Shown here piece after piece: positions 8,478 to 17,373 of a stretch of DNA of 64,000 bases. Below the pieces are notes generated by a model. It ran no database searches and was not told the DNA's origin. It was given only the letters and a program-made list of their open reading frames with translations. The stretch is from positions 1 through 64,000 of the forward strand of contig CAYRMW010000003.1 in assembly GCA_964425595.1 (NCBI GenBank), read 5' to 3'. Origin of the DNA: Caccovicinus sp964425595. Its GTDB lineage: Bacteria; Bacillota; Clostridia; Lachnospirales; Lachnospiraceae. Position 1 is the stretch's first letter. Every line of letters starts with the position of its first letter. Both the position numbers and the translations under genes were made by a program.

Positions 8478-9722
8478 ATGGTATGTGAATTGATATCCGT
8501 TGGCACAGAGCTTTTGCTGGGTAACATTGTGAATACGAACACACAGTTCCTGGCGGAAAAATGCGCGCTGCTTGGCCTGAGTATGTATCACCAGGTAACG
8601 GTGGGCGATAATCGCGAACGTCTGACGCAGGTGATCTGCGACGCGATCGACCGGTCAGATATCGTGATCCTCACCGGCGGCCTTGGCCCGACAGAAGATG
8701 ATCTGACCAAGGAGGTCTGCGCCGAAGTCATGGGCTGTCCTCTGGTGGAAGATCGCCATACCAGGCAGATGATCGAGGAGTATTTTAAAAACAATATCTA
8801 TAAAGAGATCCCGGACAATAACTGGAAGCAGGCCCTGGTGCCCCTGGGTGCGATCGTCCTGGATAATCACAACGGGACGGCTCCCGGCCTCATCCTGACC
8901 AGGGAGAATAAGACCGCCATCCTTCTTCCGGGGCCGCCCAATGAGCTGATCCCCTTGTTCAACGAACAGGTTCAGCCTTATCTGGAAAAGCTTCGCCCGG
9001 AGGTGATCCGTTCCCAGATGGTGAAGATCTGCGGCGTTGGCGAAAGCCAGGTGGAAGACCGGCTCCTGGATCTGATCGATCAGCAGACCAATCCCACGAT
9101 CGCCACCTACGCAAAGACAGGGGAAGTCCACCTGCGCGTTACGGCTTCAGCGGCCACGACGGAAAAGGCGGACAAGCTGATCAAACCGGTGGTGAAGGAG
9201 ATCAAAAAGCGTTTTGGCGAAGCGGTGTATTCGACAAAGGAGAATGAAAGTCTGGAGATGGCCGTGGTGCGCCTGCTCAAGAAGCATGGCCTGACGGTAA
9301 CCACGGCGGAATCCTGCACCGGCGGAATGCTGGCTGCCAGACTGGTGAATGTCCCCGGTGCTTCGGATGTGTTCTGTGAGGGCTATATTACCTATTCTAA
9401 TAAGTCCAAACGGCGTCTTCTGGATGTCAATAAGCGCACCTTGAAAAAATACGGCGCGGTGAGCGAGCAGACAGCCCGCGAGATGGCCATCGGCGGCGTA
9501 TTCGCAAACGGTGCGGACGTGTGCGTGGCGGTTACGGGGATCGCGGGACCGGACGGCGGTTCTGAGGAAAAGCCGGTAGGCCTGGTCTACATTGCCTGCT
9601 ATTTAAACGACAAGGCTTTGGTCGAGAAGTACCAGTTTAAGGGAAATCGGGGGAAAATACGGGAACAGACGGTGGTCAGGGCGCTGGATCTGCTCCGCCG
9701 GTCTATTTTGAAAAATTACTGA
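8478..9722 (+). CDS. cinA: CinA family nicotinamide-nucleotide amidohydrolase
   Basis: A 414-residue two-domain protein. The N-terminal MoCF-like domain (residues 1 to about 170) carries GTELLLGNIVNTNTQFLAE and GGLGPTEDDLTKE. The C-terminal domain (about residues 255-410) carries TTAESCTGGMLAARL and TGIAGPDGGSEEKPVG, the nicotinamide mononucleotide deamidase part that recycles pyridine nucleotides. The start at 8478 gives the family N-terminus MVCELISVGTELL. The longer reading frame into pgsA is not credible. In many Firmicutes pgsA-cinA is followed by recA, but here an unrecognised gene follows. Confidence 0.95.
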   Translation: MVCELISVGTELLLGNIVNTNTQFLAEKCALLGLSMYHQVTVGDNRERLTQVICDAIDRSDIVILTGGLGPTEDDLTKEVCAEVMGCPLVEDRHTRQMIEEYFKNNIYKEIPDNNWKQALVPLGAIVLDNHNGTAPGLILTRENKTAILLPGPPNELIPLFNEQVQPYLEKLRPEVIRSQMVKICGVGESQVEDRLLDLIDQQTNPTIATYAKTGEVHLRVTASAATTEKADKLIKPVVKEIKKRFGEAVYSTKENESLEMAVVRLLKKHGLTVTTAESCTGGMLAARLVNVPGASDVFCEGYITYSNKSKRRLLDVNKRTLKKYGAVSEQTAREMAIGGVFANGADVCVAVTGIAGPDGGSEEKPVGLVYIACYLNDKALVEKYQFKGNRGKIREQTVVRALDLLRRSILKNY

Positions 9723-9744
9723 TCGATCTCGGGAGGAAACCATA

Positions 9745-11085
9745 TTGGATAAGCATAATAAAAAAAGAATCATGTCGACGGCCTGCCGGTATGCCGCCTG
9801 CCGTTTCGCCCTGAACTACTGTATGTATGGCGATACATTCTTCAGTAGAAATGAGGAAGCAGGAAGCCTTGACGCGTTCCAGGAACGTTTTCATCCGCTG
9901 GTCGGGGCTTTATTATCGGACCATACCGCGGCCTTGGAGGAAGTTGATGCTCTCCGCAGGGAGATCATCTGCGATACGGAAGTGATTTTCGCTTTTTTGA
10001 GCTGCCTCCAGATTTATGAATATGTACTCAACCGTCTGGAAGGGCGGTTTCAGGAATCCGCCGTAGATGGTTCGGAAGAGCAGATCGTGGATGAGATCAT
10101 GCGCTATATCGTATCAGGGGAGGACACTGCCGCCCAGAATCAGCGGATCAAGGCCGTGCTGGGGCAGCTGCCGATGCGATTTACGAAAGCGAAATTTTCT
10201 TCGCTTATCCTCCAGTCGCTTTCCGTCTATGAGGGCACGGGCAGACAAAGCCTGGAGCAGCTGATACCGATGCTTCGCACCGAAGCGATGCTTGATCTGC
10301 CGGAAGATATGCAGGGAAGACAGCCAAAGCTGTGGGCAATGATGGAAAAGCTTCGCCGCGCGGACTATGCCCATCTTACAAAGGAGCGGTTTGACGCGCT
10401 GCAGGAGTGTATGTGCCAGGCGGAAGAAACGCTTTCTGCGTTGTCATCGGACAGCATGATGATGATCGATCTGGTCAATGATCTTTATGTGATCGGTCTG
10501 ACCAGGAAGGATGCCCTGATGGACAGCAGGGAAGAAGAGCTGATCTGCGAGATCATCGGTCTGGTTTACCGGAGCATCGACAAAAAGGAACCGGTCAGTC
10601 AGCGGGAGCTGGAGGAAAAGCTGGTACAGATGGAAGGCCGCCAGGAGCATTATTACGCGCAGTGGTCCCGCTTTGATCTGTCCGGGCTTGATCACGCTGA
10701 CGCGGTTGAGACGGGACGGGAGGAATGCGAGATCCTTCGCAGGCTCGACATGCTTCTGTCTACCAGTTCCTTTATGTCGCTTGAAGAAGAGACAGAAGCA
10801 GGGACGGAGCATGGGGAAGACATCCTCTTAAGCCGCAAAGCGGTCGAAGAGATGTGCGCGCCGTTTCTTTCTGAACTGGAAGAATCCTGGAAGAACATGC
10901 CGAGACCGGTCGTGCGTGCCGTGATGGCAAGGCTTCTGACCGTGCTCCCGCAGTTTTTCAGGACAAGCGACGAGGTTCGCGAATTTATCGGCGGCTGTCT
11001 GTCAGCGTGCACTGATCCTTCGGAAAAGGCGATCAGCATAGAACTGATCCGCAAAATGATGGAGAGTGAGGATGCTTTTATATAA
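9745..11085 (+). CDS. Hypothetical protein (446 aa), helical and acidic
   Basis: I do not recognise this 446-residue protein. It starts at TTG 9745, preceded at good distance by GGGAGG. No signal peptide or convincing membrane segment is visible. The sequence is largely charged and leucine-rich, suggesting an all-helical cytoplasmic protein. Its end overlaps the next small gene by 14 bases, and the DUF2953-gerW pair follows, so it may belong to a sporulation or envelope unit. Codon use resembles the neighbours. Confidence 0.75.
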   Translation: MDKHNKKRIMSTACRYAACRFALNYCMYGDTFFSRNEEAGSLDAFQERFHPLVGALLSDHTAALEEVDALRREIICDTEVIFAFLSCLQIYEYVLNRLEGRFQESAVDGSEEQIVDEIMRYIVSGEDTAAQNQRIKAVLGQLPMRFTKAKFSSLILQSLSVYEGTGRQSLEQLIPMLRTEAMLDLPEDMQGRQPKLWAMMEKLRRADYAHLTKERFDALQECMCQAEETLSALSSDSMMMIDLVNDLYVIGLTRKDALMDSREEELICEIIGLVYRSIDKKEPVSQRELEEKLVQMEGRQEHYYAQWSRFDLSGLDHADAVETGREECEILRRLDMLLSTSSFMSLEEETEAGTEHGEDILLSRKAVEEMCAPFLSELEESWKNMPRPVVRAVMARLLTVLPQFFRTSDEVREFIGGCLSACTDPSEKAISIELIRKMMESEDAFI

Positions 11086-11416
11086 AGGGCTGTATACCGG
11101 GGAGAGGGCAGAAAGGCACCGCCCGGCGCTGCTTCGACGGATTCGGGAGGGCCGGCCTCCGCTGGGGGTTTATGTGATCCTGTTGCCTCCGTGCGGCACA
11201 GGGAATCTGCTGGAGATCTATCCTGCGGGGCAGATCCTGGGGGAGAATGAAGCCCGTTTTTGCCGCATCCGGAAACGGGAGCCGCTGATCCTGGGGGTCG
11301 CCTGGGGATATCGTGAGGCGCTCATCCTGGCCGGCCGGATGGTCGACGAGATTTATCATGCCACCGGCGGCTTTGACTTTGCTGCTTATCTTGGTCTTTC
11401 GGATGGAACAGAATGA
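11072..11416 (+). CDS. Small hypothetical protein upstream of DUF2953
   Basis: A 114-residue protein of unknown function beginning MLLYKGLYTGERAERHR. The ATG at 11072 is chosen over an in-frame GTG at 11066 because GGAG lies seven bases upstream. It is basic at the N-terminus and has a compact core with GVYVILLPPCGTGNLLEIYP. It overlaps both neighbours (14 bases with the upstream gene, four with the DUF2953 gene), which argues for tight co-translation with them. Confidence 0.75.
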   Translation: MLLYKGLYTGERAERHRPALLRRIREGRPPLGVYVILLPPCGTGNLLEIYPAGQILGENEARFCRIRKREPLILGVAWGYREALILAGRMVDEIYHATGGFDFAAYLGLSDGTE

Positions 11417-12378
11417 TACATGGATTGCTGTTAGTATTGAAATTTCTGATCGGTATTTTGCTGGGGCTTCTCGGACTGCTTCTGGGAATCCTGCTGTTTG
11501 TGCTGCTTTGCGCTGTCCGCTATCAGGCATATCTGCGCCGAAAGGACGGAAGACTCACGGTTCAGGTCAGGATCCGCTTTTTCCTGGCCGGAACATTCTG
11601 CTTTTCGTATCAAGCCGGAACAGCGGATGCCCGTTTGCGGATCCTTCGGTTTTCTGTCTGGAACAGCGGCTCGTCTGCCCGGGAGAGTACGCCTCCCAAA
11701 GCGCCGGACGCGGCGTCAAAACGCAGAGAGACGCCGCCCAAATCGTCAGACGTGCCGCCGGAGCGCAAGGGAACGCTGCCGCAAAAGCAGGAAGCGCCGC
11801 CCCAAACGCCGGAGGCGGCGCTGGAGCCGGCAGGCGCTTTGCCGGAACAAAGAAGCACATCGGCGGCCGAAGCCGGACTTTCTTCCGAAAAGAAAGAAAG
11901 GAAAGGGGAAAAGGGCGCCTTCTGGAAGAAGGGCGTCAGAAAAGTCCGGTTTGCTTTTCAGTCGTTTTGTGATAGAATAAAACAGGCGGAGGACGGTTTT
12001 CTTTGGCTGACCGGAAAGTGGGCGCAGATCCGGGCTTTCTGGGAGGAACCGGCAAACCGGCGGTCCGTCCGTCTTCTGACCGCCCAGGCCAGGAAGCTGG
12101 CTGTTTACGTACTGCCGCGAACGGGCGTCGGTGAGCTGACATTCGGATTGGAGGATCCATACCGGATGGGGGAACTGTTGTCTCTTGCCGCTTTTGTGTA
12201 TCCTCTTTCGCACCAGGCGGTGGTCCTGCATCCGGTGTTTGATCAGGACATCCTGGAGGGCGAGGCGCATCTTGGCGGCAGATTCCGCCCTGGCGTGATC
12301 TTGTTTTTCGCGGCGCGTATTCTTCTGGATTCAAATATCCGAAGATGGATCGCCCGTCTTACCCGGGATCAGATTTAG
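11413..12378 (+). CDS. DUF2953 domain-containing membrane protein (YtfI-like)
   Basis: A 321-residue protein with one strong N-terminal membrane segment (residues 5-35, leucine-rich) and a C-terminal DUF2953 region containing TGVGELTFGLEDPYRMGELL and a final HLGGRFRPG. Between them, about residues 93-175 form a Pro, Lys and Glu-rich low-complexity linker with repeated TPPK or APPQ-like units. DUF2953 proteins lie next to gerW in Bacillus (ytfI-ytfJ), and the same order occurs here, supporting a role in sporulation or germination at the membrane. The molecular function is unknown. Confidence 0.88.
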   Translation: MIHGLLLVLKFLIGILLGLLGLLLGILLFVLLCAVRYQAYLRRKDGRLTVQVRIRFFLAGTFCFSYQAGTADARLRILRFSVWNSGSSARESTPPKAPDAASKRRETPPKSSDVPPERKGTLPQKQEAPPQTPEAALEPAGALPEQRSTSAAEAGLSSEKKERKGEKGAFWKKGVRKVRFAFQSFCDRIKQAEDGFLWLTGKWAQIRAFWEEPANRRSVRLLTAQARKLAVYVLPRTGVGELTFGLEDPYRMGELLSLAAFVYPLSHQAVVLHPVFDQDILEGEAHLGGRFRPGVILFFAARILLDSNIRRWIARLTRDQI

Positions 12379-12405
12379 ATGATATGATTGTTCAGGAGGG
12401 AGTAT

Positions 12406-12816
12406 ATGGCAGATAATCAATTTTCTTCGACGATAGACGCCCTTTTCCGCGGGCTTGATCAATTTGTTGCCACGAAGACCGTAGTTGGAGAGGCGCTGAA
12501 GGTGGACGATGCCGTCATCCTTCCGCTCGTTGATGTGTCCTGCGGCATGGCCGCCGGCGCTTTTGACGATAAAGGAAAGAATAAAAATAACGGGGCCGGA
12601 GGGATGAGCGCCAAGATCAGCCCCAGTGCGGTTCTGGTCATCCAGAACGGCGTGACCAAGTTAATCAGCGTCAAGAATCAGGATCCCATGACCAAGGCGC
12701 TTGATCTTGTGCCGGATCTGGTGAACCGCTTTGCCGGCGGGCCCAAAGGCGGCGGGGAGATCTCTCCGCAGGCTATGGACGCAGCAGAAGAACTGGCTGC
12801 GAAGACCGATACATAA
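12406..12816 (+). CDS. gerW: GerW family sporulation protein (YtfJ)
   Basis: A 136-residue protein of the GerW/YtfJ family, needed for proper germination in Bacillus and made in the forespore. Family segments KTVVGEALKVDDAVILPLVD and ISPSAVLVIQNG are present. The start ATG at 12406 follows AGGAGGG by five bases. The family's glycine-rich middle is represented by GKNKNNGAGGMS. It follows the DUF2953 gene by 27 bases and is closed by a bidirectional terminator. Its presence implies a spore-forming host. Confidence 0.93.
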   Translation: MADNQFSSTIDALFRGLDQFVATKTVVGEALKVDDAVILPLVDVSCGMAAGAFDDKGKNKNNGAGGMSAKISPSAVLVIQNGVTKLISVKNQDPMTKALDLVPDLVNRFAGGPKGGGEISPQAMDAAEELAAKTDT

Positions 12817-12834
12817 AGGCGGGAGGACGACAAA

Positions 12835-12858
12835 AAGGGCTGTCAGACAGCCCTTCTT
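12835..12858. terminator. Bidirectional terminator between gerW and rpmB
   Basis: AAGGGCTGT (12835-12843) pairs with ACAGCCCTT (12847-12855) around a three-base loop. CTTTC follows on the plus strand. On the minus strand the stem is followed by a short T run before G. It can serve both convergent genes. Confidence 0.8.
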
Positions 12859-12877
12859 TCCCTTAAGACTTCGTTGT

Positions 12878-13063
12878 TTAAGCTCTTTCCACTAAACCGG
12901 ACTTCAAGCAAGAAGTACACACATACATCTTCTTAGCACCGCCAACGGTCTTCACTTTGACAGACTTCACATTCGCCTTCCACATCTTGTTGGATCTTCT
13001 GTGGGAATGGCTCACCGCATTGCCGAAGTGAGCAGCCTTTTCGCAGATTGCACATTTGGCCAT
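12878..13063 (-). CDS. rpmB: 50S ribosomal protein L28
   Basis: A 61-residue L28, a small structural protein of the large ribosomal subunit. It begins MAKCAICEKAAHFGNAVSHS and retains four cysteines in two CXXC pairs (CAIC, CTSC), the zinc-binding form of L28. The start at 13063 follows a very strong AAAGGAGGTG. It is transcribed alone, divergently from the asp23-fakA-recG unit, which is the usual clostridial arrangement. Confidence 0.97.
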   Translation of the reverse strand: MAKCAICEKAAHFGNAVSHSHRRSNKMWKANVKSVKVKTVGGAKKMYVCTSCLKSGLVERA

Positions 13064-13111
13064 AATTCGCACCTCCTTTAACGGTACTTGGATTAAATCC
13101 ACAACAAATGT

Positions 13112-13140
13112 ATATTAGCAGAAAGTCCCTGAAAAAGCAA
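13112..13140 (-). promoter_or_regulatory. Candidate promoter of rpmB
   Basis: On the minus strand, TTGCTT (13140-13135) and TAATAT (13117-13112) are separated by 17 bases, about 50 bases upstream of the rpmB start. Each hexamer is a partial consensus match. Confidence 0.5.
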
Positions 13141-13181
13141 GGGAAAAATAAAAAAATATTTCTTTTTCGAAAAAAGTAGTG

Positions 13182-13187
13182 TATACT
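13182..13187 (+). promoter_or_regulatory. Candidate -10 element for asp23-fakA-recG
   Basis: TATACT lies 32 bases upstream of the asp23 start in an AT-rich stretch. No good -35 hexamer is visible at 17 bases, so the call is tentative. Confidence 0.35.
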
Positions 13188-13218
13188 TGTCCATATAACA
13201 TACGAGGAGGCTATGATC

Positions 13219-13575
13219 ATGAAGGGACGGATCAACAACAAGCTGGGTGAGATCCAGATCAGCGCAGACATTATTGCAATGTATGCAGGCACCACGGCGG
13301 TAGAGTGCTTTGGTATTGTGGGAATGGCCGCAGTCAGCATGAAAGACGGGCTGGTCAAGCTTCTGAAGAGGGACAGCCTGTCCCATGGCATTAATGTTGA
13401 GATCAGGGATAATCATATGACCATTGATTTTCATGTGATCGTAGCCTACGGTGTCAGCATCTGTGCGGTTGCCGACAATCTGATTGAAAACGTCAAATAT
13501 AAAGTGGAAGAATTCACCGGGATGGAAGTTGATAAGATCAACATCTACGTAGAAGGTGTTAGAGTAATCGATTAA
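13219..13575 (+). CDS. Asp23/Gls24 family envelope stress protein
   Basis: A 118-residue Asp23 family protein starting MKGRINNKLGEIQISADIIA. The family is abundant in Firmicutes and linked to envelope stress. The ATG at 13219 is preferred over the one at 13213 because GAGGAGG would sit only two bases from the earlier codon. It lies directly upstream of fakA, the usual yloU-yloV order, so the two are likely one transcript. Confidence 0.93.
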   Translation: MKGRINNKLGEIQISADIIAMYAGTTAVECFGIVGMAAVSMKDGLVKLLKRDSLSHGINVEIRDNHMTIDFHVIVAYGVSICAVADNLIENVKYKVEEFTGMEVDKINIYVEGVRVID

Positions 13576-13590
13576 GGAGGATCCGGTGCG

Positions 13591-15282
13591 ATGAATACCA
13601 TTGATGCAAGTCTTCTTCAGAAGGCATTTTTGGCGGGCGCCGCCAATCTGGAGGCTAACAAAGAGTGGATCAACGAACTGAATGTGTTCCCGGTTCCGGA
13701 TGGCGATACCGGCACGAATATGACCATGACGATCATGTCTGCCGCTAGGGAAGTGGCTGCCATCGAACATCCTTCCATGGATACCGTGGCGAAGGCGATC
13801 TCCTCCGGCTCGCTGCGCGGTGCCCGGGGGAATTCGGGCGTGATCCTTTCCCAACTGTTCCGTGGCTTTACCCGGGAGATCCGCGATTGCCAGGAGATCG
13901 ATACGCGTACGCTGGCCGACGCCATGATTCGCGCGACCGAAACGGCCTACAAGGCGGTGATGAAGCCGAAGGAAGGAACGATCCTCACGGTGGCCAGAGG
14001 GATGTCGGAGAAGGCCGCGGAGCTTTCCGAGACGCAGAGTGATATTCTGGCGTTTTGCCGGGAGGTCATTGATGAAGGCGATCTGGTCCTGAGCCGCACG
14101 CCGGAGATGCTTCCCGTCCTTAAGGAGGCCGGCGTGGTGGATTCGGGCGGTCAGGGTCTGATGGCGGTTCTTAGGGGCTGCCTTGACGGTCTGATGGGAA
14201 AGGAATCTTCCCTGAACTTACAGCCGGATGCCCCGGCAAAGACGGTCCTTGCGGCGGCGGACCGGTCAGCGATCGGGACGGCAGATATCCGCTTCGGCTA
14301 CTGCACGGAACTGATGATCAATACCGCCCATCCGTTTACGCAGGATGAAGAGAACGAGCTGAAGGCCTACCTCGAAGAAATCGGTGATTCGCTGGTAGTG
14401 GTCGCCGATGAAGAGATGGTCAAGGTCCATGTGCATACGAATCACCCCGGCCTCGTCTTTGAAAAAGCCCTGACATACGGCTCGCTTTCCCGGATGAAGG
14501 TGGACAATATGCGCGAAGAGCACCAGGAGCGCCTGATCAAAGATGCCGAAAAGCTGGCCGCACAGCAGACGAAGGAAAAGGAGCCGGCGCCGGGATCCGG
14601 GCTTCTCCGCGGCGGCGAGACCAAAGAGTTCGGCTTCATCTCCGTTTCCGCCGGCGCGGGGCTGGCAGAGATCTTTCGAGGGATCGGCGCCGATTACATC
14701 ATTGAGGGCGGACAGACCATGAATCCCAGCACAGAGGATATCCTGAAGGCAGCGGAGCAGGTGAACGCCCGGCAGATTTTCGTTCTTCCTAATAATAAGA
14801 ATATTATCCTGGCGGCGGAGCAGGCTGCCGGACTGATCAAAACGAAAAAGATCCACGTGATCCCCTCCCGGACGGTGCCGCAGGGGATCACGGCGCTGAT
14901 CAATTATACTCCTGACCGGGACGCGCGGGAGAATCTGGAGAATATGACCCGGGAGATGGAAAACGTCCGCACCGGACAGGTCACCTATTCCGTGCGCGAT
15001 ACCGTCATCGACGGTGTAAAAATCGCGGAAGGCGATATCCTCGCGATCGGCGACGGAGGGATGCTGGCGGTCAGCAAGACCATTCCCGGGACCGTATTAA
15101 AGGCGCTGGAAGCGATGCTTGATGACGACGCGGAACTGGTCACCCTTTATTATGGAAAGGATGTTGCCAGGGAGGATGCTCTGACCCTGCTTTCGCAGGC
15201 ACAGGCTCAGTTCCCGGAAGTAGAGATCGAGCTGCAGGACGGCGGCCAGCCCGTCTATTATTACCTGATTTCCGCTGAGTGA
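13591..15282 (+). CDS. fakA: Fatty acid kinase catalytic subunit FakA (DAK2 domain)
   Basis: A 563-residue FakA/YloV protein. FakA phosphorylates fatty acids presented by FakB, feeding exogenous fatty acids into phospholipid synthesis. The N-terminal DhaL-like nucleotide domain (about residues 8-200) has the magnesium-binding PVPDGDTGTNM and the loop GARGNSGVILSQL. The middle and C-terminal domains (about 225-560) are typical of the family. The start follows AAGGAGG. It is 15 bases after asp23 and five before recG. Confidence 0.94.
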   Translation: MNTIDASLLQKAFLAGAANLEANKEWINELNVFPVPDGDTGTNMTMTIMSAAREVAAIEHPSMDTVAKAISSGSLRGARGNSGVILSQLFRGFTREIRDCQEIDTRTLADAMIRATETAYKAVMKPKEGTILTVARGMSEKAAELSETQSDILAFCREVIDEGDLVLSRTPEMLPVLKEAGVVDSGGQGLMAVLRGCLDGLMGKESSLNLQPDAPAKTVLAAADRSAIGTADIRFGYCTELMINTAHPFTQDEENELKAYLEEIGDSLVVVADEEMVKVHVHTNHPGLVFEKALTYGSLSRMKVDNMREEHQERLIKDAEKLAAQQTKEKEPAPGSGLLRGGETKEFGFISVSAGAGLAEIFRGIGADYIIEGGQTMNPSTEDILKAAEQVNARQIFVLPNNKNIILAAEQAAGLIKTKKIHVIPSRTVPQGITALINYTPDRDARENLENMTREMENVRTGQVTYSVRDTVIDGVKIAEGDILAIGDGGMLAVSKTIPGTVLKALEAMLDDDAELVTLYYGKDVAREDALTLLSQAQAQFPEVEIELQDGGQPVYYYLISAE

Positions 15283-15286
15283 AACG

Positions 15287-17353
15287 ATGATGACACAGGG
15301 AAAACCCATTGAAGAATTAAAGGGGATCGGCGACAAGACGGGAAAGCTTTTCCGGAAACTGGGCATCGAGACCGTGGAAGACCTGCTTCACTATTATCCG
15401 CGGGCATACGATGCGGTCGAGGCGCCTGTCCCGATCGGCGCGCTGACAGAAAACCGGTACGGGGCAGTTCGGGCTGTCCTGGAAAAGCCTGCCGATCTGG
15501 TGCGCCGCAGCCGCCTGCAGCTGGTATCGGCCTCGGTTAAGGATCTGACCGGAAAGCTGCAGCTTACTTGGTACAATATGCCGTACATGCGGACGAATCT
15601 GAAGACGGGCGTGCCTTACGTATTCCGCGGCCGCGTCGTACGCCGGCGGGGGAGCCTGATCATGGAACAGCCGGCGGTATTTTCCGAGGAGGAGTACGGC
15701 CAGATGGCGCCTTCTTTGCAGCCGGTCTACGGTCAGACCAGGGGGCTTGGGAACAAGGCGATCGCCAGAGCGGTAGTCCAGGCGCTTTCCCTCCGTCAGC
15801 TGGAAAGGGATTACCTGCCGGAAGAGATGCGCAGGCGGTACGAGCTGGCAGAATATAACTTCGCGGTCGAGCACATCCATTATCCGAAAGATCAGCAGGA
15901 TCTTCTCTTTGCCCGCAAGCGGCTGGTGTTTGACGAGTTTTTCTTTTTTCTTGCCGCGGTCGGACGGCTTAAGGAGAAGCGGGAAGATCTACCGTCGGCC
16001 TTTCCCATGGCGGAGACGGCGGAGCCGGAAAAGCTTCTGGCATCTCTTCCCTATCAGCTGACCGGCGCGCAGATGCGTACCTGGAATGAAGTCGCCGCCG
16101 ACCTGCGCAGCGGCCGGGTGATGAACCGGCTGATCCAGGGCGATGTAGGGTCCGGAAAGACGGTAGTGGCGGTGCTTGCCCTGCTTTTTGCAACGGGGAA
16201 TCACTTTCAGGGAGCGCTGATGGTGCCGACGGAAGTCCTGGCCAGGCAGCATTACGAATCGATCAAAAACCTGCTGTCTGCCTGCGGCCTGCCGCAGAAG
16301 GCGGTGCTCCTGACCGGCTCCATGACTGCTAGGGAGAAGCGGGAGGCCTGCCGGGCGATCGCAAGCCATCAGGCGGACATTATCGTAGGTACCCATGCAC
16401 TGATCCAGGAAAACGTCAGCTATGACCGCCTGGCGCTGGTCATCATCGATGAGCAGCACCGCTTCGGCGTGAGCCAGAGGGAAGCGCTGGGGAAAAAGAG
16501 CGGCGCCTCAGCCCCGCATGTCCTGGTCATGAGCGCCACACCGATCCCGCGCACGCTGGCCATCATCCTTTACGGCGATCTGGATATCTCGCAGATCGAT
16601 GAGCTTCCGGCCAACCGCCTCCCGGTGAAAAATTGTGTGGTGGGAAAAGACTACCGGGAGAATGCCTACCGTTTTATCGCCGGGCAGGCCGCGCAGGGGA
16701 GGCAGGCCTATGTCATCTGTCCCATGGTGGAGGAGAGCGAGATGATCGAGGCGGAAAATGTGCTGGACTACACCAAGACGCTGCGCCAGGCTCTTCCCGA
16801 CTCCGTTACGGTGGAATATCTTCACGGCCGGATGAAGGGGAAGGAGAAAAACCGGATCATGGAGCGGTTCGCTGCCGGCGAGATCCAGATCCTGGTGTCC
16901 ACCACCGTGATCGAGGTCGGCGTCAATGTTCCGAACGCAACGGTGATGATGATTGAAAACGCGGAGCGCTTCGGTCTGGCGCAGCTCCATCAGCTTAGAG
17001 GACGGGTAGGTCGCGGAGAGTACCAGTCGTACTGCATTATGATCAATGGTTCCGATGATGAGGGTGCCGCGAAACGCCTAGATATCCTGAATCATTCCAA
17101 TGACGGATTTTATATCGCGTCGGAGGATCTGAAGCTGCGGGGGCCGGGCGATATTTTCGGCGTCCGCCAGAGCGGCGATCTGGAGTTTAAGCTGGCGGAT
17201 ATCTTTACGGACGCGGACCTGTTAAAGGACGTCTCCCGGGAGATGACGAGGCTGTTTCGGGAGGATCCGGAGCTTTCCGCGCCCGATCATGAAGCGTTGA
17301 AAAAGCGACTTGATTCTTATTTTCAGAAGAGCTATGATAAACTTAATCTTTAA
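15287..17353 (+). CDS. recG: ATP-dependent DNA helicase RecG
   Basis: A 688-residue RecG, which reverses stalled replication forks and branch-migrates Holliday junctions. The N-terminal wedge/OB domain precedes the motor. Walker A is GDVGSGKT (residues 285-292), and the Walker B box DEQH is at 388-391, followed by RFGV. Helicase motif VI, HQLRGRVGRGEYQSYC, lies at about 570-585. Two ATGs are adjacent (15287, 15290) with no clear ribosome binding site, so translation is probably coupled to fakA, whose stop is four bases upstream. Confidence 0.97.
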   Translation: MMTQGKPIEELKGIGDKTGKLFRKLGIETVEDLLHYYPRAYDAVEAPVPIGALTENRYGAVRAVLEKPADLVRRSRLQLVSASVKDLTGKLQLTWYNMPYMRTNLKTGVPYVFRGRVVRRRGSLIMEQPAVFSEEEYGQMAPSLQPVYGQTRGLGNKAIARAVVQALSLRQLERDYLPEEMRRRYELAEYNFAVEHIHYPKDQQDLLFARKRLVFDEFFFFLAAVGRLKEKREDLPSAFPMAETAEPEKLLASLPYQLTGAQMRTWNEVAADLRSGRVMNRLIQGDVGSGKTVVAVLALLFATGNHFQGALMVPTEVLARQHYESIKNLLSACGLPQKAVLLTGSMTAREKREACRAIASHQADIIVGTHALIQENVSYDRLALVIIDEQHRFGVSQREALGKKSGASAPHVLVMSATPIPRTLAIILYGDLDISQIDELPANRLPVKNCVVGKDYRENAYRFIAGQAAQGRQAYVICPMVEESEMIEAENVLDYTKTLRQALPDSVTVEYLHGRMKGKEKNRIMERFAAGEIQILVSTTVIEVGVNVPNATVMMIENAERFGLAQLHQLRGRVGRGEYQSYCIMINGSDDEGAAKRLDILNHSNDGFYIASEDLKLRGPGDIFGVRQSGDLEFKLADIFTDADLLKDVSREMTRLFREDPELSAPDHEALKKRLDSYFQKSYDKLNL

Positions 17354-17373
17354 CGAGCAAAGGAGGACACGGG

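Noticed and set aside
11313..11972. A 219-codon alternative frame overlapping the DUF2953 gene
   Set aside because: The DUF2953 frame has family similarity, a membrane anchor and a coupled start. The alternative has none of these.
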